Assembly: GCA_964627445.1 (NCBI GenBank)
Contig: CAZVJF010000004.1
Coordinates: 186,001-250,000, forward strand
From: Luteibaculum sp964627445
Lineage (GTDB): Bacteria; Bacteroidota; Bacteroidia; Flavobacteriales_D; Luteibaculaceae
Direction: 5' to 3'
DNA length: 64,000 nucleotides
The translations under genes and the position numbers were made by a program. The notes under the pieces were generated by a model. The model saw nothing but the letters and a program-made list of their open reading frames with translations. It was not told the DNA's origin and did not search any database. How positions within the stretch are numbered: position 1 is the stretch's first letter; every line of letters begins with the position of its first letter. This document shows positions 59,012 to 64,000 of this stretch, one piece after another.

Positions 59012-60450
59012 TACGCTGGGTAATTTTTAATGAAGTTATACAATAAACGCACGCCATAGCCTGTACCTCCTTTAGGTCGGTACGCATCGGCTTTTGGCAC
59101 AAAAGCAGGTCCTGCTATATCAATGTGCACATAGGGGCTGGGAGCAAAATGCTCTAAGAATTTTCCGGCAGTAATCATTCCTGCGGTACCACCACCAATG
59201 TTTTTTAAGTCGGCAATGGTCGATTTCATATCCTCGTAGTATTCCTCCCAGAATGGAAACTCTACTACACGCTCAAAGGTGTCTTCTCCACTTTTTTGCA
59301 ACTGCTTAAATACCTTGCCTTTGGCATTGCCCATAACGCAACTGGCGTGTACGCCAATGGCGCGTTCTGCCGCACCGGTAAGCGTTGCCGCATCCAAAGT
59401 AATTTCGGGTTTCAATTTTTTGGCATAGGCCAAAGCATCGGCCAAAATCATGCGACCTTCCGCATCAGTATTTAACACCTCAACGGTGGTACCATCGTAC
59501 ATGGTAACGACATCCCCTGGTGCATAGGCGTCTTTACCTGGGCGGTTATCGGTAAGCGGTACCAAGCAATAAACTTCTTTATCGAGCTTATTGGCCGCTA
59601 CACTTAAAATAGCACCTACCACGGCAGCCGCTCCACCCATGTCACACTTCATAATGTCCATGGAGTTGGCGGTGGGTTTTAGGCTTAATCCCCCCGTATC
59701 GTACACCACGCCTTTTCCTACCAATACAATAGGTTTTTTATTGCTTGCCTTTTTGGGCTTCCAATGTAGGATGGCAAATACAGGAGGTATTTCACTTCCG
59801 CGGTTTACCGCCAGTAGCCCACCCATTTTTTCGGCTTCAATTTTTTCCTTGTTCCAAATTTCTACCTCAATACCCACGGCTTCGGCTTCCTTGCGAATTT
59901 CTTTCGCAAACTGCACCGCATTCAGGTGGCTCTGGGGCTCGTTGACCCAAGTGCGCGAAACCCACACCTTGGCCACCGTAGCCATCAACTCCTCCAAAGC
60001 ATCGGCCGTAACAGCCGCTTGGTTTAGGTGGATGCGCTTGATATGGTTTTCCTTCTTGGCTTTGTCTTTGAAATAACGGTTAAAGCGGTAGGCCGCTAGT
60101 GCAATGCCTTCTGCGATATGCAACGCTTCGGCTTGCGCAAAACCTTCTATACCCAAGGTATCGATACGCTCTTTCTGCGCTACCGACTCTACTGCGGCAC
60201 CTTGCTTGCGGTACCACTCCGAAGGATTGCTTGCTTTGAGGTCGCTGTTAAAGAGAACAAATACAAAGCGATGGTACTTGTTGAGTACAGCAATTTGTTC
60301 TTTATTTTTCTGTTTTTCCTGTAGATAATCTATTTCCTCTTTGTTAAACTCTAAATTAGAGGCCTTGTCGTTAATAGATGAAAACGGAATTATCAAAGAG
60401 GTCGTGGTTTTAAACTGTTTCACCACTTTTGCTTCTGGAAAATTGGTCAT
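59011..60450 (-). CDS. pepA: leucyl aminopeptidase (M17)
   Basis: A cytoplasmic zinc aminopeptidase, 479 residues from the ATG at 60450 (MTNFPEAKV); the open frame's twelve extra codons upstream are ignored. Active-site motifs GKGVVYDTGGLSLKPTANSM, KCDMGGAAAVVGAIL and NTDAEGRMILADALAYAKK carry the metal ligands and catalytic residues. Coupled to pdxA. Divergent from the CHU_C protein gene, 21 bases away. Confidence 0.95.
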   Translation of the reverse strand: MTNFPEAKVVKQFKTTTSLIIPFSSINDKASNLEFNKEEIDYLQEKQKNKEQIAVLNKYHRFVFVLFNSDLKASNPSEWYRKQGAAVESVAQKERIDTLGIEGFAQAEALHIAEGIALAAYRFNRYFKDKAKKENHIKRIHLNQAAVTADALEELMATVAKVWVSRTWVNEPQSHLNAVQFAKEIRKEAEAVGIEVEIWNKEKIEAEKMGGLLAVNRGSEIPPVFAILHWKPKKASNKKPIVLVGKGVVYDTGGLSLKPTANSMDIMKCDMGGAAAVVGAILSVAANKLDKEVYCLVPLTDNRPGKDAYAPGDVVTMYDGTTVEVLNTDAEGRMILADALAYAKKLKPEITLDAATLTGAAERAIGVHASCVMGNAKGKVFKQLQKSGEDTFERVVEFPFWEEYYEDMKSTIADLKNIGGGTAGMITAGKFLEHFAPSPYVHIDIAGPAFVPKADAYRPKGGTGYGVRLLYNFIKNYPA

Positions 60451-60471
60451 GAGTCTGAATATATTTCTAGC

Positions 60472-63138
60472 TTGAAAGCGTTGCAAACAAATATAAATAT
60501 TGCCATATACCCTAAATTAAGTGGCTTACTTAAACAAGTATTAGCAGTATTGTTTGTGCTCAGCAGTTTGTATGCTGCTGCAACGCACAATCGGGCTGGA
60601 GAAATCATATACCGTAGGATATCTGGTTTTACCTACGAGGTTACCATTATTACCTACACCAAGGAATCGGCACCGGTGGAACGCCCTGCACTTTTGATAG
60701 ACTGGGGAGACAACACGGGAATAGATACGCTTCGCAGAACCTTCGAAGACAACAACACCTACGCAGACCGCGATGTAACCATAAACCGCTACCGAGGTGT
60801 GCACAATTTTGCCGGACCGGGACGCTTTATTATTTCGGTGGAAGACCCCAACCGAAACAACAACATTTTAAACCTCATTCCGCCCAATGGGCAGAGTGAC
60901 CAAGTGGTGTTTTACATTGAAAGCGAGCTGGTTATTAACCCCTTTGCTCCTGCCAACGTAGGGCCGCACAACAACTCGGCTGTACTTTTAAATCCACCCA
61001 TAGACCAAGCTTGTCTGGGCCAACCCTATCGCCACAATCCGGGAGCATTTGACCCCGATGGCGACAGCTTGGTGTACTCTTTGGTCCCCAACCGAGTAGA
61101 GGGAGGTAATATTCCAGATTACTACATTAGCCCCTCGGGCATTGCACCAGGACCGAATAACAATATTTCTATAAACGCCAGGACGGGAGACCTAGTGTGG
61201 GACGCACCCCAGCAAGCCGGGCAATACAATATTGCTATTCTAATCGAGGAATTCCGGAACGGGTTATACGTAGGTTCTGTCTTGCGCGATATGCAAATTA
61301 CTGTGGAAACGTGCGACAACATTGCTCCCGAAATTTCTTTAACCACCCTAGACACGTGTGTGGTGGCGGGGAGTAGTATTTCCATTCCCGTTTCGGCTAG
61401 CGATGAAAACGGAGACAACCTGGTACTTACCGCCAGCGGTTTGCCCTTTGAGGTAAACCAAAGCCCGGCTTCTTTTTCGCAATCGGGCAGTACCACGGCA
61501 AATTTTGGATGGAGCACCATTTGCAACCACGTGCGCAAAAGCCCATATCAAGTGGTAGTGAAAGCTGAAGATCAAAACAGCGAGGTTAAGCTGGTAGATT
61601 TTAAATCCTTCCAAGTCACCGTAATTGGTCCACCAGTGCAAAACGTAAGTGCCAACGTAGTGGGTGGAATAACCCAAATTTCGTGGTCCAATTACAACAA
61701 CCAATGTACCGAAGCGGTTGCGCTTAAAGTGTATCGCAGAGCGGGTGCCACCAGCTACGTTAGACCGCTGTGTACTACCGGCATGCCCGATGAACTGGGC
61801 TACGAGCTTATTGCAACCCTAGAGGATGCCGCTGCCACATCCTTTACCGACACCGATACGGACCCAACAACAGAGTTTTGCTATCGCTTAGTAGCCTGTT
61901 TTGCCGATGGCGCTGAGAGCGTAGTTTCGGATGAGGCCTGTACTCAAATTCGGTTGGATGTACCCATTATGACCCACGTATCGGTAGGTGTTACCGACAA
62001 CACTACCGGAGTAGACACCATACGATGGGCTAAGCCACAAGGACTGGATACTCTTAATGCGTTCCCACCACCCTACCGCTTTAAAGTTTTACAAGGCGTG
62101 GGTTTTGCCAATGCTACAACAGAAATTGGTAGCACTCCCACAAGCAACACCTTTGGTGGTTTGGATACCACTTTTATTGCTCGCAACTTAGGTACTCAAG
62201 ATACAGCCAATGCGTTCCGGGTAGTGTTTGAAAGCAATGGCAACGATGTGGGCACCTCCGGAGTGAGCAGTTCGATTTTCTTAGAAAGTGGTATTGGCGA
62301 TGAAGTAGTGCGCCTAAGCTGGACTGAAGAAGTCAACTGGGGTAATTTCCGCTACATTATCGAGCGCTTAGATCCCAACACACAAACCTTCGATTCTATC
62401 GGAACCAGTATTGCTCCTAACTTCGAGGATAGAGATGTAGTTAATGATAGCACCTACTGTTACCGCGTGAGAGCCTTAGGTGCTTACAGCAATGTAGACT
62501 TAAATGATCCCTTTATAAACTTCTCCCAGGAGTTGTGCGCAACTCCGGTGGACAACGAACCCCCGTGTCCACCCGTATTGCAAGCCATAGCGGATTGCGA
62601 ATTGGAGAATGTAGCCATAACTTGGGAGGATACCAACTTTGTTTGTGCCCCCGATGTGGCGGGATACAACCTGTACTACAAAACCACCATAGACGGAGAT
62701 TTTGAGCAAATAGAAAGTTTCCCCGTAGGACAAAACCAATACACCTTTACCGGAGAAAACACCGTGGCAGGCTGCTTTTACATTACTGCCATAGACGACA
62801 ACGGAAATGAGAGTTTGCCGAGCAACATTGGTTGTACCGACAATTGCCCCGCCTACCAATTGCCCGATGTTATGACGCCCAATGGCGATGGGTTTAACGA
62901 TGTTTTTAGGCCCTTCTCCAGCAAATTTGTACGCAATGTGCAGGTAGAAATCTTTAACCGCTGGGGTAAGTTGGTGTTTGAAACCACAGACCCACAAATC
63001 AACTGGAACGGTAACTACCGAGAAACACAACAACCCGTTGCAGAAGGAACCTATTTTTACGTGATCAATTTGGAGGTACTCACGTTAGAGGGACTAACGC
63101 CACAAAACTACAGTGGCTACATAACCTTATTACGCTAA
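60472..63138 (+). CDS. CHU_C-domain secreted surface protein
   Basis: An 888-residue exported protein. The signal (LKQVLAVLFVLSSLYAAATH) is followed by HNRAGEIIYRRISGFTYEVT, a start pattern common in Bacteroidota cell-surface proteins. The middle contains beta-sandwich modules, including fibronectin type III-like segments (about 395-460, 620-700), and the last ~90 residues are CHU_C (LPDVMTPNGDGFNDVFRPFS, IFNRWGKLVFETTD), sending it through T9SS. No ATG is in frame near the signal; TTG at 60472 is the best start, so the start is uncertain. Coupled to ribE (TAATG). Confidence 0.88.
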   Translation: MKALQTNINIAIYPKLSGLLKQVLAVLFVLSSLYAAATHNRAGEIIYRRISGFTYEVTIITYTKESAPVERPALLIDWGDNTGIDTLRRTFEDNNTYADRDVTINRYRGVHNFAGPGRFIISVEDPNRNNNILNLIPPNGQSDQVVFYIESELVINPFAPANVGPHNNSAVLLNPPIDQACLGQPYRHNPGAFDPDGDSLVYSLVPNRVEGGNIPDYYISPSGIAPGPNNNISINARTGDLVWDAPQQAGQYNIAILIEEFRNGLYVGSVLRDMQITVETCDNIAPEISLTTLDTCVVAGSSISIPVSASDENGDNLVLTASGLPFEVNQSPASFSQSGSTTANFGWSTICNHVRKSPYQVVVKAEDQNSEVKLVDFKSFQVTVIGPPVQNVSANVVGGITQISWSNYNNQCTEAVALKVYRRAGATSYVRPLCTTGMPDELGYELIATLEDAAATSFTDTDTDPTTEFCYRLVACFADGAESVVSDEACTQIRLDVPIMTHVSVGVTDNTTGVDTIRWAKPQGLDTLNAFPPPYRFKVLQGVGFANATTEIGSTPTSNTFGGLDTTFIARNLGTQDTANAFRVVFESNGNDVGTSGVSSSIFLESGIGDEVVRLSWTEEVNWGNFRYIIERLDPNTQTFDSIGTSIAPNFEDRDVVNDSTYCYRVRALGAYSNVDLNDPFINFSQELCATPVDNEPPCPPVLQAIADCELENVAITWEDTNFVCAPDVAGYNLYYKTTIDGDFEQIESFPVGQNQYTFTGENTVAGCFYITAIDDNGNESLPSNIGCTDNCPAYQLPDVMTPNGDGFNDVFRPFSSKFVRNVQVEIFNRWGKLVFETTDPQINWNGNYRETQQPVAEGTYFYVINLEVLTLEGLTPQNYSGYITLLR

Positions 63139-63728
63139 TGTTTACAGGAATAGTAGAAGCTACCGCCAAAGTGGTGGCCATAGAAGAAGCAGGTAGCAAC
63201 CGCTCTTTTTGGTTGGAATGCGATTTTACCGAAGAACTAAAATTAGACCAAAGCATTGCCCACAATGGGGTTTGCTTAACGGTAGACCAACTCCAATCTC
63301 CCGAAAACAAATACCGTGTTACAGCAGTAGATGAAACCCTTAAAAAATCGAACTTGGGTGAGGTACAAGAAGGCAATTTGCTAAACCTGGAACGCTGCAT
63401 GCGCCTCAACGACCGCCTAGACGGCCACCTGGTACAAGGGCATGTAGACACTACCGCCATCTGCACCCGCGTGGAAGAACTGGATGGAAGCTGGCTTTAC
63501 GATTTTAGTTTTGATACGCCCAACAAAAACCTGGTAGAGAAGGGCAGCATTTGCATCAATGGCGTGAGCCTTACTTGCTTCAATGTAACGGACAACGGGT
63601 TTACCGTTACCATAATACCCTACACCTACGAGCACACCAATTTTAGAACCCTAAAAGCGCAGCAGCGTGTAAACATAGAGTTTGATATCATTGGAAAATA
63701 CGTAGCGCGCTTAATGCCTGGCGCCTAA
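63138..63728 (+). CDS. ribE: riboflavin synthase alpha chain
   Basis: Converts two lumazine molecules to riboflavin. 196 residues, two lumazine-binding repeats: MFTGIVEATAKVVAIEEAGS with IAHNGVCLTVDQL, then RLDGHLVQGHVDTTAI and GSICINGVSLTCFNV. ATG overlaps the stop of the surface-protein gene by one base, an unusual partner. Stop overlaps the metF 3' end by four bases. Confidence 0.97.
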   Translation: MFTGIVEATAKVVAIEEAGSNRSFWLECDFTEELKLDQSIAHNGVCLTVDQLQSPENKYRVTAVDETLKKSNLGEVQEGNLLNLERCMRLNDRLDGHLVQGHVDTTAICTRVEELDGSWLYDFSFDTPNKNLVEKGSICINGVSLTCFNVTDNGFTVTIIPYTYEHTNFRTLKAQQRVNIEFDIIGKYVARLMPGA

Positions 63729-64000
63729 AATATTTCCTTGGCTATTTGCGCTACTTGTTTGGAGTTGCCCATGGTATAAAAGTGCAAGCAAGGTACTTTA
63801 GCGGCAATAAGTTCTTTACATTGTCTTATGCACCATGCCGTCCCAATTTCCTCAATGGCTTCATTGGTGTCTACCCCTTCTAGCTGCTGGGCGAGCGCAT
63901 CGGGAAAATCACAGTTAAAGGTCTTTGGGATAAAGCTTAAGTGGCGTTTTTTACCCAAAGGTTTTAAACCGGGTATTATAGGCACGTGAATGTCGGCCTC
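63725..64000 (-). CDS. metF: methylenetetrahydrofolate reductase, C-terminal part (runs off the window)
   Basis: Only the last ~91 codons are inside the window; the 5' part lies beyond 64000. The visible end (IIPGLKPLGKKRHLSFIPKT, then PCLHFYTMGNSKQVAQIAKE) matches the C-terminus of MetF, which makes 5-methyl-THF for methionine. The frame is open to the window edge. Convergent with ribE. Confidence 0.9.
   Translation of the reverse strand, partial: EADIHVPIIPGLKPLGKKRHLSFIPKTFNCDFPDALAQQLEGVDTNEAIEEIGTAWCIRQCKELIAAKVPCLHFYTMGNSKQVAQIAKEIF

Overview
The window is a 64 kb chromosomal segment of a Bacteroidota bacterium, most likely Flavobacteriales. The phylum call rests on several independent signs. 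Exported proteins end in type IX secretion (T9SS) sorting domains and in the 'gliding motility-associated' (CHU_C) C-terminal domain. MetG carries a KISTS-type signature loop. Promoter -7 boxes read TAnnTTTG just ahead of several genes, Shine-Dalgarno motifs are not evident, and short intergenic palindromes are scattered through the sequence. The family or genus cannot be fixed from the sequence alone.

Layout. 0.3-3.9 kb: metG (minus), then a ParDE toxin-antitoxin pair translationally coupled to an S66 LD-carboxypeptidase. 3.9-5.4 kb: a gene-poor island with four long, partly self-complementary repeat elements and a fifth partial copy around one GIY-YIG nuclease gene. 5.4-19.2 kb: two pseudouridine synthases, an exported pirin plus a nitroreductase, a T9SS-sorted PhoD phosphatase, a YraN nuclease-like protein, an AsmA-like protein and an orphan histidine kinase, with two exported proteins of unknown function between them. 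19.2-21.4 kb: the prs-rplY-pth operon (minus). 21.5-21.9 kb: tRNA-Leu(CAA) preceded in phase by four tandem 58-bp copies of its own 5' part, each with a hairpin inserted in the D-loop. 21.9-24.0 kb: dCMP deaminase and an S41 protease. 24.0-39.4 kb: a 2336-residue IgGFc/SprB-repeat surface protein, a YhdH/AcuI-type oxidoreductase, galE-dgkA plus a barrel-like protein, a PEGA protein, and a 1.28-kilo-residue T9SS cargo built as a tandem duplication.

39.5-42.4 kb: rpoN (sigma-54) and asnS. 42.6-49.2 kb: a TetR-TolC-MFP-RND efflux operon closed by a strong terminator. 49.2-53.8 kb: a membrane class III nucleotide cyclase, dxs, a beta-lactamase-fold hydrolase and a small conserved protein. 54.1-60.5 kb: a minus-strand run pepA-pdxA, then yceD-rpmF-fabH-accB-accC, linking a ribosomal protein to the start of fatty acid synthesis, with an intra-operon hairpin between rpmF and fabH. 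60.5-64 kb: a second CHU_C surface protein, ribE, and the 3' end of metF cut by the window edge.

Most genes are housekeeping. The least ordinary features are the tRNA-Leu 5'-part array, the hairpin-element cluster around the GIY-YIG gene, and the recent internal duplications in the large secreted proteins. No CRISPR array, prophage, transposase or rRNA operon was seen.
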